61,810 bases of DNA from Ignavibacteriales bacterium (GTDB lineage: Bacteria; Bacteroidota; Ignavibacteria; T3Sed10-11): NCBI GenBank assembly GCA_003562775.1, contig PWTU01000474.1, forward strand, positions 1 through 61,810, read 5' to 3'. The position numbers were made by a program, and so were the translations under genes. The notes below the pieces were generated by a model. That model was given only the letters and a program-made list of their open reading frames with translations, was not told the DNA's origin and ran no database searches. Of this stretch, positions 52,898 to 61,800 are shown piece by piece. Position 1 is the stretch's first letter. Each line of letters opens with the position of its first letter.

Positions 52898-53593
52898 ATG
52901 AGATCGCTATTATCACATATCATTCTCTCTATTTGGATTTGCATCGGCCTATCGCATAATCTTGCCGGAAATTATTTTCAGCAACCGCAGCCGTATAGTA
53001 ACCCTCTCGATGCTTTCAGACAGTTCGAAAATTATGTAATTTCATTGTCCGATTATACGATGACCTTTTCAGTAGCAACCGAAGGAGCTGTTATATCAAA
53101 GATAGAGGGAACGGTGCGTGTTCGGGAGGGCAACTATATTGAACTCTCGGCCGAAGGCAGGTATGGCAGACAGCCCGTCAATATACGGTTCCGTTTTGAC
53201 GGTGAAAATTTTATTGTCGGTGATCGAACCCGATCGATTGAAGAACCGGCGCCGGAGGATTTTCAAATATATTTTGTGCAGGGAATGATGCGTTTGGGTC
53301 TGGTAGTAAATATATTCAGATTTATTGACAGGATGATACCGTTGTACCCGGTAGATGAGACCGAGCATGAAACCTGGGCGGAGATTACATATATCAGCAC
53401 AGGTGAGCGGCGGTTTGTCGGGAATATCGAAGCGTTTCCATTCGGTATACGGTATAGATCGTTCGGGGAAGAGTTAGGTGAAGCACGGCTCTGGATTAAT
53501 GTAGCCGGCGGATTGCCGTTCAGGCGCGAGAGCACGCTTTATTTAGATGCCGGAGCGGTACAGGTAGTTGAATTTTATGGTTTCAGCAGATAA
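52898..53593 (+). CDS. LolA-like exported protein of unknown function
   Basis: A 231-residue protein with an N-terminal signal peptide (LLSHIILSIWICIGLS). The rest is a repeated beta-sheet pattern, for example SDYTMTFSVATEGAVISKIEGTVRVREGNYIELSAEG and FRFDGENFIVGDRTRS, which recalls the LolA/LolB half-barrel fold. I cannot assign a specific role. It may carry lipids or act in the outer membrane. It sits 6 bases after mltG, so the two are likely co-transcribed. Confidence 0.6.
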   Translation: MRSLLSHIILSIWICIGLSHNLAGNYFQQPQPYSNPLDAFRQFENYVISLSDYTMTFSVATEGAVISKIEGTVRVREGNYIELSAEGRYGRQPVNIRFRFDGENFIVGDRTRSIEEPAPEDFQIYFVQGMMRLGLVVNIFRFIDRMIPLYPVDETEHETWAEITYISTGERRFVGNIEAFPFGIRYRSFGEELGEARLWINVAGGLPFRRESTLYLDAGAVQVVEFYGFSR

Positions 53594-53612
53594 AGAACCG
53601 GGATATTTATAA

Positions 53613-54215
53613 ATGAATCGATATGCCGTAGATATAGTACTTCTTCCCCCCGGTGAAATTATGTCGAAAGCAATAGACCTGAACAGGGAATTGATTCGAA
53701 AGAACGTTCCGAAGATTGAATTAAATATAGAAAATTGCATTCCTCATATATCTCTCTCGATGGGAGTGTTAAAGGAAATCGATCGTGAGGAATTTGCAAA
53801 TGAATTGGTGTCAATAGCCGGAAAAATCAAGCCGTTAATGCTGAGATGTTCGGGTGTATATTCGGTCGAAATACCGGGCGGTGAAAATGTCTCCGGCATT
53901 GCTATCGAAAATTCGGAAGAATTATATAATCTTCATTATGAAGTAATGGAATTAAGCGGCAGATACCTGACCGGCGATGCAACACTCGATGAATGCTATT
54001 TCCCGCCGCCGGTTGAGGAAATAACACTACAGTTCATAAATAATTACCGGGAAAGGCCGGCGTATGGAAATTTTTCACCGCACATCACACTCGGAGTCGG
54101 AGAGTTGACAGATCCCGGTTTTACCGATGAATTCACCGCATCGGTTCTTGCGCTATTTCAGCTTGGAAATTACTGTACATGCAGGAGGAAAATGGCGGAG
54201 ATAGAATTATGTTAA
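53613..54215 (+). CDS. 2H-superfamily phosphoesterase (2'-5' RNA ligase-like)
   Basis: A 200-residue protein with two H-x-(S/T) motifs in the right places, PHISLSM near residue 45 and PHITLGVG near residue 150. These form the active site of 2H phosphoesterases, including ThpR-like cyclic phosphodiesterases. The target, RNA or cyclic nucleotide, is unknown. Its 3' end overlaps a short hicB remnant by 7 bases. Confidence 0.8.
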   Translation: MNRYAVDIVLLPPGEIMSKAIDLNRELIRKNVPKIELNIENCIPHISLSMGVLKEIDREEFANELVSIAGKIKPLMLRCSGVYSVEIPGGENVSGIAIENSEELYNLHYEVMELSGRYLTGDATLDECYFPPPVEEITLQFINNYRERPAYGNFSPHITLGVGELTDPGFTDEFTASVLALFQLGNYCTCRRKMAEIELC

Positions 54216-54298
54216 AATATAAAGGATATCATGGCAGAAAAGAGGAAGGTAAAAGTTTAAACGAATATATAACTGAAAAGTTGGATGAATCGAGTTAG
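54209..54298 (+). pseudogene. Internally deleted HicB-like antitoxin remnant
   Basis: A 29-codon frame reads MLKYKGYHG, then directly EEGKSLNEYITEKLDE. In HicB antitoxins these are the very first residues and the C-terminal end of the ribbon-helix-helix domain, normally separated by about 90 residues. The two ends are joined in frame, so the middle, including most of the RNase-H-like fold, is gone. No hicA toxin gene is visible nearby. It overlaps the last 7 bases of the 2H phosphoesterase gene. Confidence 0.65.
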
Positions 54299-54337
54299 CA
54301 ATCGAAGACAAATCGAGTGTATGGATCGTAAAGGAAA

Positions 54338-55435
54338 ATGTCCGGAAAAATCATAATACATAAGTCGGAACACATTGCAAACCTGGAAAATCTGCTCGAA
54401 CAAACGGATTTGCAATTAATTAAAGGGAAGATCGATAAGATTATTCATAGCATAGATAATGGAAGTCAAGATTCGGAGAACGATGTATTTGCCGGTGATC
54501 AGGACGATACGGTTGCCATATCTAAGAGTTATATTGTAAATGAATTAACACAAATTAAAAAAACCAGGACAATAGAAAGAACGAAATATTATATTCACCG
54601 TCTTATAAAAAGTATTTCGGAGTGTAAAACGAATAAAGTTAACGAGATAAATTTAAACAGATGGAAAGAATACGATAACATAATTACGGACAGCTTGTGG
54701 GTTCTGCCGAAGCGCGATTCATACGGTGCGCATGCATCATGGTATTGGGGAAATTTTATCCCCCAGATTCCGCATCAATTAATGATGCGCTATACAAAAT
54801 CCGGTGAGCTTGTCGTCGATCCGTTCGTCGGAAGCGGCACCACTCTGTTGGAATGTCAGCGATTGAAGCGAAACGGCATCGGGGTGGAATTAAATAGAGA
54901 AATTGCCCAAAAAGCGGAGCGAATTTTGCAAAGCAAGGAGAATACAAAAGATGAATCGCCCGGCGCGGACGTTCAAACCATAGTTGAAATTGGCGACAGC
55001 ACGGTGCTGGATTTCCAGGCATTGTTAAACAAACATGGTTTTACATCAACACAATTATTGCTTTTACATCCTCCGTATCACGACATTATAAAATTCAGCG
55101 ACCATCCCCGCGATCTTTCGGCGCAGAGTGGAACGGAGAAGTTTATCGAAATGTTTTGTAACGTTGTGGATAATATCTCCGCGATTCTCGACAAAGACAG
55201 ATATATGGCAATTGTAATCGGCGATAAATACTCGAACGGCGAATGGATACCGCTCGGATTTTATTTAATGCAGGAAGTGTTAAAACGTAACTTTACCTTA
55301 AAAAGCATAATAGTGAAAAATTTCGAGGACACGCTTGCCAAGCGAAATCAAAAAGAATTATGGCGCTATCGTGCATTGGCAGGTGGGTTTTATATATTTA
55401 AACATGAATATATTTTGTTATTTAAGAAGCATTAA
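54338..55435 (+). CDS. DNA methyltransferase (N4/N6, solitary)
   Basis: A 365-residue class with the SAM motif VVDPFVGSGTTLLE (near residue 165) after a motif X-like ASWYWGNFIPQIPHQL, and then the catalytic motif read as LHPPYHDIIKF (near residue 245), where family members have (D/N)PP(Y/W). The order motif X-I-IV suggests the gamma arrangement. The N-terminal 110 residues look unlike the catalytic part. No restriction endonuclease or specificity gene is next to it, so it may be a solitary methylase or a remnant of a restriction system. The hicB remnant lies immediately upstream, marking an accessory spot. Confidence 0.8.
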   Translation: MSGKIIIHKSEHIANLENLLEQTDLQLIKGKIDKIIHSIDNGSQDSENDVFAGDQDDTVAISKSYIVNELTQIKKTRTIERTKYYIHRLIKSISECKTNKVNEINLNRWKEYDNIITDSLWVLPKRDSYGAHASWYWGNFIPQIPHQLMMRYTKSGELVVDPFVGSGTTLLECQRLKRNGIGVELNREIAQKAERILQSKENTKDESPGADVQTIVEIGDSTVLDFQALLNKHGFTSTQLLLLHPPYHDIIKFSDHPRDLSAQSGTEKFIEMFCNVVDNISAILDKDRYMAIVIGDKYSNGEWIPLGFYLMQEVLKRNFTLKSIIVKNFEDTLAKRNQKELWRYRALAGGFYIFKHEYILLFKKH

Positions 55436-55492
55436 ATGGTGCCTTACGCACCGAAGCGGGTTTAACCGATTACTATGTCCGGAGGCATACAT

Positions 55493-55972
55493 ATGAAAAT
55501 TACGCTTTTAATAAAAGTACTATTCATACTCATTGTGTTTGTAAGCATTTGTAAGGGGCAAACGGATATGGAGAAAACGAAATACAACAAACTTACTCCT
55601 GAAGAAGAACAAATCATAATTCACAAGGGCACAGAGCGCCCGTTTACCGGGAAATATAACGATTTCTATGAAAAGGGCACATATCACTGTAAACGTTGTA
55701 ACGCGCTTCTCTACAGATCGACCGATAAGTTTTCCTCAGGATGCGGCTGGCCGAGCTTCGACGATGAAGTGAGAGGAGCGGTTAAACGGGAAACGGACGC
55801 CGATGGAATTCGAACGGAGATCCTGTGTGCAAGTTGCGATGCGCATCTCGGTCACGTATTTAAAGGAGAAGGATTTACCGGTAAAAATACCAGGCATTGC
55901 GTCAATTCTCTATCGATGATTTTCGTGCCGGACGGGGAAGAGCTGCCGCCGGTATTGGAAAGGAGTAAATGA
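55493..55972 (+). CDS. msrB: Peptide-methionine (R)-S-oxide reductase, exported
   Basis: A 159-residue MsrB that repairs oxidised methionine. The N-terminus is a signal peptide (LLIKVLFILIVFVSICKG), so it acts in the envelope. The zinc site CKRCNALLYRS plus CASCDAHLG, the substrate block SSGCGWPSFDDE, GHVFKGE and the catalytic cysteine in RHCVNSLSM are all visible. ATG 55493 follows GGAGG. No msrA gene is adjacent. Confidence 0.94.
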   Translation: MKITLLIKVLFILIVFVSICKGQTDMEKTKYNKLTPEEEQIIIHKGTERPFTGKYNDFYEKGTYHCKRCNALLYRSTDKFSSGCGWPSFDDEVRGAVKRETDADGIRTEILCASCDAHLGHVFKGEGFTGKNTRHCVNSLSMIFVPDGEELPPVLERSK

Positions 55973-58713
55973 TATGTCCGGATCGTTTTGATTTTCTTAA
56001 CCGAATGAAAGCAAAAGAAATCCTCTCATCGTTTCCCGGCTTAATCGCCACCAAATTGCACCCACCGCAGATACGGCCGGGTATTGTTCATCGAAAAAGA
56101 TTGTTCGAAAAAATGAGTATGACGTCTGCAAAACTTATTCTTATTGCAGCGCCGGCGGGATTCGGAAAATCCACGCTTGCTGTGGATTGGTTACATGAAG
56201 ATAAGAGAAATTTTGCATGGCTGTCGCTCGATGAATCGGACAACGATCCGAGGCGGTTCTTTCAATATTTCCTTGCCGCATTACAAACCGTACATCCTAT
56301 TATCGGTAAAGAACTTGTCCCGGTTCTTAGAGGATCGACGGTGCCTTCTGCAGAAGCCATAATCACGCACATCGTTAATGAGTTGCACCATTATAACAAA
56401 CCTGTCTCGGTGATTCTTGACGATTATTACTTTGTCGAAGAACGCGAAATTCATCGCGCTGTTAGTTTCTTTTTAGAGCACCTCCCGCAAAATGTACAAT
56501 TGATAATTTTGACCCGTGTAGATCCATTATTACCGTTGCACCGGATGAGAGCGCGCGGAGAACTAACCGAAATTCGCGAACGCGATCTACGCTTTACACA
56601 GAACGAGGCGCAAGAATTTTTCGAAACGATGCACATTAAACTATCGCCGGAAGATATTAAGCACATTGCCTTTCGAACCGAGGGATGGGTTGCCGGGTTG
56701 CAGCTTGCGGCGGTTTCGTTGCAGGATGTGCGGGATGTCAGAAAATTTATAGATTCGTTTACCGGTACAAATCGATATATCCTCGACTATTTGCTCGAAG
56801 AAGTATTAAACCGGCAATCCAGAGAAGTACAGATGTTTTTATTGCAGACGTCTATACTTTCCCGTTTCAACGCGGATATTTGCAATACGATAACCGGCGG
56901 TATGGATGCACGGAAGATACTCGACCATATCGAAAATTCAAACCTTTTCCTTATTCCGCTGGATGAAAAAAGAGAGTGGTTCAGATACCACCATCTGTTT
57001 TCGGAGCTTTTACAATACCGTCTCCGGCATTTGTTTCCGGGTTTAATTGAAGAATTATATCATAATGCGAGTGTCTGGTTTGAAGAGCGTGAGAGCGTTA
57101 ACGATGCAATTTATTATGCCCTACGGGTGAAAAACTTTGAGCGGGTTGCATACCTTTTGGATTTATTCGGAGTCCATTTTCTTTCGAGAAGCGAACTCTC
57201 AACCCTCATAAACTACGAACAAAAACTTCCCCCGTCAGTCGTTTCAAAATATCCGCGACTGCTGGTTGTCAAAGCGTGGGCATTAATGCTTATGCATCGG
57301 ACGGAGAATATCGAGAAAACATTACAAATTGTCGATACTCTGATTAAGGAGAATAAAGCGGGATATTCTCAGGAAGAGATCGGAGAGGCAAAGGCGCATA
57401 TCGCTACCATTCATGCATTCGTATCACGGTTGAAGGGGAATCTTACAGAATCGCTGAAATTATCGGAACAAGTTCTTCAGCATTTACCTGCCGGAAATAA
57501 GATGATCCGTGGATTATTGAAATTTAATATCGGCAGAATTTATATGAAGCAAGGATATGCAGCAAAAGCTATTGAGACATTTAACGCGGCATTTGATGAT
57601 AATTTTGAAGCGGGTAATTATTATGTATCGCTTGCTATTCTCGGTCATAGGGGGTATTTATATTCAATAACGGAATCGTTGTATAGTGCAGAACGCAAAC
57701 ATGAAGATGCATTGACGTTTGCAAATATGCAAAACCTTCTCTCACTTCCTGCTGCCGGCTATATATATTATCAATATGGCAGAGTGATGTATCACCGGAA
57801 CGAACTCGACAGAGCCGTCGAATATCTTGAACGAGCGGTACACCTCGGAGAAGTGGGCAACGAACCGGATATTATATGTAATGCATCGATGGTTCTGTCG
57901 TGGATATATGCAGTCCGCGGGGATGCACAAAACGCGCTCCGTTATTTTTCACGTGCAGAGGATCTGGAGAAAAGCAGCAGCATATCGGTATATGAAGCCG
58001 ATATTACTACCGAAAGGATGTCGCTCAATTTTCTGCTGAAAGACTTCGGACTCGTTGCGGATTGGGTAAAGACGATAAATCAGTCGTTGCCCGACGATTT
58101 TACCGTGATCGATGAATCCCGTATTCTTTTCATAATCCGCTATCTGGTGCGTGTTAAAGAGTATAAACGCGCTTTCAGGTTGATCGACGGGTTGAGAATG
58201 AAATGCGATGAACGCGGAAGACAGCATACAGTATTGCAACTCGATATTCTCGGGGCGATATCTCTCCGTGAACTGCATAAGAAAAGTGAAGCGTTCGATA
58301 TGCTGAATGACGGACTTGAAAGTGCATCCCGGCTTGGATATATACGCGTACTGCTTAACACAGGCGAACAATTAAAAAATATAATTTCATGTGCCTTACA
58401 GGAAAAAAAACTTTCACCCGTATCGCGGAAATTCATCACCGAATTACTGCCGCAGCTTTTATCAAAATCTCCGCAGGGACACACGCCCGTTCCGAAATTT
58501 AAACAGAGCTTAGTCGAACCTCTTACGGAGCGCGAACAAGAAGTCCTGTTTTATCTCTCCCAAAATATGACCAATAAAGATATCGCATCGAAAATTTTCG
58601 TATCGCTTGATACGGTTAAAACACACGTGAAGCATATCTACGGCAAAATGAATGTGAACAGCAGGCAGGAAGCAGTGAAGAAAGCAAAGGAACTGGAATT
58701 GCTGGAAGATTAG
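55969..58713 (+). CDS. MalT-like LuxR-family transcriptional regulator (STAND ATPase)
   Basis: A 914-residue large ATP-binding regulator. The P-loop AAPAGFGKSTLAVDWL lies near residue 60, with the Walker B-like SVILDDYYFVEE and a following sensor region. TPR-like helical repeats fill the middle (about 450-800), where a ligand or protein inducer would bind. The LuxR-type helix-turn-helix at the end reads LTEREQEVLFYLSQNMTNKDIASKIFVSLDTVKTHVKHIYGKM. Its ATG overlaps the msrB stop. ATG 56005 is an alternative start. The inducer and targets are unknown. Confidence 0.9.
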   Translation: MICPDRFDFLNRMKAKEILSSFPGLIATKLHPPQIRPGIVHRKRLFEKMSMTSAKLILIAAPAGFGKSTLAVDWLHEDKRNFAWLSLDESDNDPRRFFQYFLAALQTVHPIIGKELVPVLRGSTVPSAEAIITHIVNELHHYNKPVSVILDDYYFVEEREIHRAVSFFLEHLPQNVQLIILTRVDPLLPLHRMRARGELTEIRERDLRFTQNEAQEFFETMHIKLSPEDIKHIAFRTEGWVAGLQLAAVSLQDVRDVRKFIDSFTGTNRYILDYLLEEVLNRQSREVQMFLLQTSILSRFNADICNTITGGMDARKILDHIENSNLFLIPLDEKREWFRYHHLFSELLQYRLRHLFPGLIEELYHNASVWFEERESVNDAIYYALRVKNFERVAYLLDLFGVHFLSRSELSTLINYEQKLPPSVVSKYPRLLVVKAWALMLMHRTENIEKTLQIVDTLIKENKAGYSQEEIGEAKAHIATIHAFVSRLKGNLTESLKLSEQVLQHLPAGNKMIRGLLKFNIGRIYMKQGYAAKAIETFNAAFDDNFEAGNYYVSLAILGHRGYLYSITESLYSAERKHEDALTFANMQNLLSLPAAGYIYYQYGRVMYHRNELDRAVEYLERAVHLGEVGNEPDIICNASMVLSWIYAVRGDAQNALRYFSRAEDLEKSSSISVYEADITTERMSLNFLLKDFGLVADWVKTINQSLPDDFTVIDESRILFIIRYLVRVKEYKRAFRLIDGLRMKCDERGRQHTVLQLDILGAISLRELHKKSEAFDMLNDGLESASRLGYIRVLLNTGEQLKNIISCALQEKKLSPVSRKFITELLPQLLSKSPQGHTPVPKFKQSLVEPLTEREQEVLFYLSQNMTNKDIASKIFVSLDTVKTHVKHIYGKMNVNSRQEAVKKAKELELLED

Positions 58714-58795
58714 TGTTATCCGACTGTGTTTTGTAACCCCGCTCGCCCGTGCGGGAAAATGTCCCGTTCTCATAATCACCCTTCAAAACACCCTC

Positions 58796-58824
58796 GGGGG
58801 TGATGAAAATCACCCCTCTTTTTC
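58796..58824 (+). terminator. Intrinsic terminator after the MalT-like gene
   Basis: GGGGTGAT (58797-58804) pairs with ATCACCCC (58809-58816) across a GAAA tetraloop, followed by TCTTTTT. A strong rho-independent terminator. Confidence 0.9.
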
Positions 58825-58880
58825 CTGAAATTTGTATCAAAACAACCGTATTCACGCAACAATATAATGTAAGGTCTCGT

Positions 58881-59120
58881 ATGATATATCAAAACAATCA
58901 CATCCTACCGGATGAGGGAACCCGCTACCGGGTTACCATCAAAGGTGTTGTCGACAAATCAATGATAGATTGGTTCGATGGAATGGAAGTAACGGTGAAG
59001 GATGATGCGACGACAACCCTTGAAGGAAGTCTGATCGATCAATCGGAGCTGCAAGGATTGCTCCGTAAGATTCACGACCTTCACCTGACGCTCATTTCGG
59101 TTGAAACTATTTCAAAGTAA
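58881..59120 (+). CDS. Small conserved protein often near MalT-like regulators
   Basis: A 79-residue protein. The core YRVTIKGVVDKSMIDWFDGMEV..., then DQSELQGLLRKIHDLHLTLISVE, is a pattern I recognise from unnamed small proteins encoded next to LuxR/MalT-type regulators in several phyla. It has no name or known function. It may act with the regulator (inference). ATG 58881 fits the conserved start. The frame extends upstream over the terminator, which is unlikely to be coding. Confidence 0.72.
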   Translation: MIYQNNHILPDEGTRYRVTIKGVVDKSMIDWFDGMEVTVKDDATTTLEGSLIDQSELQGLLRKIHDLHLTLISVETISK

Positions 59121-59144
59121 CTTTATTGAAGAAGGAGATGCAAT

Positions 59145-59189
59145 ATGAGACGGATTGCTTTAGCTATTTCTATACTAACGCCGAACTAA
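59145..59189 (+). other. 14-codon signal-peptide-like remnant
   Basis: AAGGAG lies 9 bases before ATG 59145, which opens MRRIALAISILTPN then stops. It has the basic-hydrophobic start of a signal peptide but nothing after, so it may be the beginning of a lost gene between the small protein and the efflux operon. It may also be chance. Confidence 0.35.
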
Positions 59190-59220
59190 GCGGTTTTTCA
59201 ATGATGCTGTCATTCAGGGC

Positions 59221-59277
59221 CGGTAAATTCTAAAACAACAGCATCGCAATTCACCGGATTTATACCGGTGTTTACCG
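59221..59277. promoter_or_regulatory. Nested inverted repeats upstream of the efflux operon
   Basis: An outer pair CGGTAAA (59221-59227) and TTTACCG (59271-59277) encloses an inner palindrome CACCGG-ATTTATA-CCGGTG (59252-59270). It lies 60 bases before the tolC-like gene. It could be an operator for an efflux repressor or a terminator for upstream transcription. No T-run suits the latter well. Confidence 0.4.
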
Positions 59278-59336
59278 AATTATTGGTTACTTTAAAAATG
59301 CTGTGCTGTATATTTTAAATAAAAACATTTATTACT

Positions 59337-60740
59337 ATGAAACGTATCACTACTTTAATAATTTGTATCGGTTTAGGACTATCGTCGTTTGCGTACGGTC
59401 AACCGCGCGTCATAACACTGGATGAGGCGGTTGACATTGCGCTCCGGAACAACCGCGATATCGGAATTGCCTCGATGGAAGTGCGGAAATCACGCGCCGC
59501 AGTGCGCGAGGCGTTCGGGTACGCATTACCCACGGTCGATGTGAACGGAAATTTCTCTCATTTTGTAGATAAACCGCGGATGCCGTTCCCCGATTTCGAG
59601 GCGCTGCTCGGCAATGCAACCTATGCGATTCTCTTCGATGAAGGAGTCATTCCCCGCGATGAGGACAAGTTTAAACCTATAGCAACGCGACTACAATCAT
59701 TTGCGCAAACGAATAATTATGAATCGCAGATTCAGGTGACACAGCCGCTGTTTAACTCAACGGTGTTTCGCGGAATCGGGGCTTCCCGGCGGTATCATAA
59801 TCTTGCGGAGGAGGAATTGCAGCGAACGATTTCATCGACCATACTCGATGTGAAACGTTCTTTTTATGCCGTGTTGCTGACAAAAGAAATGTACGCTATT
59901 GCGCTTGCAAGTTTCGAAAATGCAAGCGACAACCTTCGCAATGTGAAAGCAGCGTTCGAACAGGGATTGGTTGCCGAGTTCGATCTATTGCAGGCAGAGG
60001 TGCAGGTCGAAAACATCCGGCCGATGGTGCTTCAGAGTGAAAATGCCCTCAAGAACGCCTCCGACGGATTGAAGATCGTTCTCGGCATCGATCAGGAAAC
60101 CGGGATCGATGTGGCAGGAGAGATGGTTTACTATGCAGAACCGGTTCCCGATGCCGATCAAACCATAGCAGAAGCGAACCGCCGGAATTACGGAATAAAA
60201 GCATTGGAAATTAAGAAAGACGTCGACCGGGCATTTATTCATTATTATGAATCCGAATATTGGCCTGTGTTGTATGCGTTCGGCAACTACACCTATGCAG
60301 GATCCGGCGAGCGGTATAATTTTCAGAATTATTCATCGTCGATTGTTGGTGTTACGCTGTCGTTTAATTTATTCAACGGCGGCAGAACACGGCAGCGGGT
60401 TCAGCAAGCTCGCGTTACGATGAACCAGACCGAAAAACAACTGCACCAGTACCGCGATTACGTTGCGATGCAGGTAAAGAGCAAAATAAACGACCTGCGC
60501 AGGGTGCAAAGCATCCTTGAAGCGCAGGAAAGAAATGTGGAGCTTGCCGCGAGGGCGTATGAAATAGCGGTTGTTCGCTACCGTGAAGGCACCGGCAATC
60601 AGCTTGAAGTACAAAACGCCGATATAGCGCTGCGGCAGGCGAGAACAAACCGGTTGAACTCCGTGTACGATTACATCATTGCGCGAGCGGAACTGGATCA
60701 CCTCGCCGGAAGAATTAATGAAATGTATGCGACTAATTGA
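59337..60740 (+). CDS. TolC-family outer-membrane efflux protein
   Basis: A 467-residue outer-membrane channel for an efflux or secretion system. A signal peptide (ITTLIICIGLGLSSFAYG) is followed by the two OEP repeats. Typical segments are ITLDEAVDIALRNNRDIGIA near the start, AFEQGLVAEFDLLQAEVQVE in the first repeat, and YREGTGNQLEVQNADIALRQARTNRLNSVYDYIIARAELDHLAG in the second. Its gene precedes the membrane-fusion protein gene by 16 bases, and the pump subunit should follow past the window. Confidence 0.92.
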   Translation: MKRITTLIICIGLGLSSFAYGQPRVITLDEAVDIALRNNRDIGIASMEVRKSRAAVREAFGYALPTVDVNGNFSHFVDKPRMPFPDFEALLGNATYAILFDEGVIPRDEDKFKPIATRLQSFAQTNNYESQIQVTQPLFNSTVFRGIGASRRYHNLAEEELQRTISSTILDVKRSFYAVLLTKEMYAIALASFENASDNLRNVKAAFEQGLVAEFDLLQAEVQVENIRPMVLQSENALKNASDGLKIVLGIDQETGIDVAGEMVYYAEPVPDADQTIAEANRRNYGIKALEIKKDVDRAFIHYYESEYWPVLYAFGNYTYAGSGERYNFQNYSSSIVGVTLSFNLFNGGRTRQRVQQARVTMNQTEKQLHQYRDYVAMQVKSKINDLRRVQSILEAQERNVELAARAYEIAVVRYREGTGNQLEVQNADIALRQARTNRLNSVYDYIIARAELDHLAGRINEMYATN

Positions 60741-60756
60741 TATAAGAGGACAAACA

Positions 60757-61800
60757 ATGAATACTAAAAAATATTACTTAGTAATACCGGGACTTGTGGC
60801 TGCCCTGTTGCTTGCATCCCTCGCCGGTTGTTCACGGCAACATACGGAGGCGCGAAGCATGGAACAAATTTACGAAGAGGAAGGAATACCGGTGCGCGTC
60901 GATACAATCAGGTATCAAACCTTTGAGAAAAATCTTGCTTACTTTGCAAAACTTTCAGGCGTGAAGGAAGCAACCAAAAGCGCCGTCATTGGCGGAAAGA
61001 TCGAGCGCATTAATGCCCGGGTTGGCGACCGTGTTCATGCGAATCAGGTGATCGTTGAGATGGATCAGACAAGCCCCGGCTTCCAGTACGATCAGGCAAA
61101 AGCGGCATACGAGAATGCAGAAAAGACATACCACCGTATGAAGGCAATGCTCGAAGCCGGTGAAACGTCGCAGGCTAACTACGACGGCGCTGAAGCACAA
61201 TATCTCGTCGCAAAGCGAAATTACCAGGCACAGAGAAAAATGCTTTTGATCGATTCACCCTTCGACGGGACGCTTGTCGATATTAAAGTTCGTCCAGGCG
61301 ATAATATCAACGGCGATACGCACGTATTTACCGTCGCGCAGCTTGACCGGATGCATGCCCGTCTCTGGGTAACCGAAAGAGAAGTCCTGCAAATGCTTCC
61401 CGGAATGACGGCAGCAACGTCATTCAACGGGAAAACATATCGCGGAAAGATAACGGAAATCTCGCTTGCAGCCGATCCGTTCAGACAGGCATTTTATGTC
61501 GACGTGGAATTCGATAATCCGAACCGCGAGCTGCGAAGCGGTATTACGATAAATATCGAAATACAGGTCTACGAGAATTCCCGTGCAATCACCGTACCAC
61601 GAAATCTGGTAATGCGTGATACTAATGGCGAGTTCGTGTATCTCAAAGAAAACAACACCGCTGTGAAACGATATATCACCAACGGCAATAGCAGCGGCAT
61701 CGATTATGAAGTTACCGGCGGTTTGAATATCGGCGATGTTATCATTACCCACGGTGCATCGATGGTGGATGCAGGACGGCGTGTGCGTGTCGTGGAGTAA
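60757..61800 (+). CDS. Efflux membrane-fusion lipoprotein (RND/HlyD family)
   Basis: A 347-residue periplasmic adaptor linking an inner-membrane pump to the TolC-like channel. The signal peptide ends in a lipobox (LASLAGC), so it is a lipoprotein. The barrel-sandwich halves flank an alpha-helical hairpin (RVGDRVHANQVIVEMD, AYENAEKTYHRMKAM, then LLIDSPFDGTLVDIKVRPGDNI). The C-terminus holds the beta-barrel and membrane-proximal domains. ATG 60757 is chosen over an upstream frame start for its signal peptide. The pump gene would begin just after the window. Confidence 0.92.
   Translation: MNTKKYYLVIPGLVAALLLASLAGCSRQHTEARSMEQIYEEEGIPVRVDTIRYQTFEKNLAYFAKLSGVKEATKSAVIGGKIERINARVGDRVHANQVIVEMDQTSPGFQYDQAKAAYENAEKTYHRMKAMLEAGETSQANYDGAEAQYLVAKRNYQAQRKMLLIDSPFDGTLVDIKVRPGDNINGDTHVFTVAQLDRMHARLWVTEREVLQMLPGMTAATSFNGKTYRGKITEISLAADPFRQAFYVDVEFDNPNRELRSGITINIEIQVYENSRAITVPRNLVMRDTNGEFVYLKENNTAVKRYITNGNSSGIDYEVTGGLNIGDVIITHGASMVDAGRRVRVVE

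Noticed and set aside
55438-55452. GGTGC-CTTAC-GCACC hairpin after the DNA methyltransferase
   Set aside because: A 5-bp stem with no following T-run. Not enough for a terminator call.
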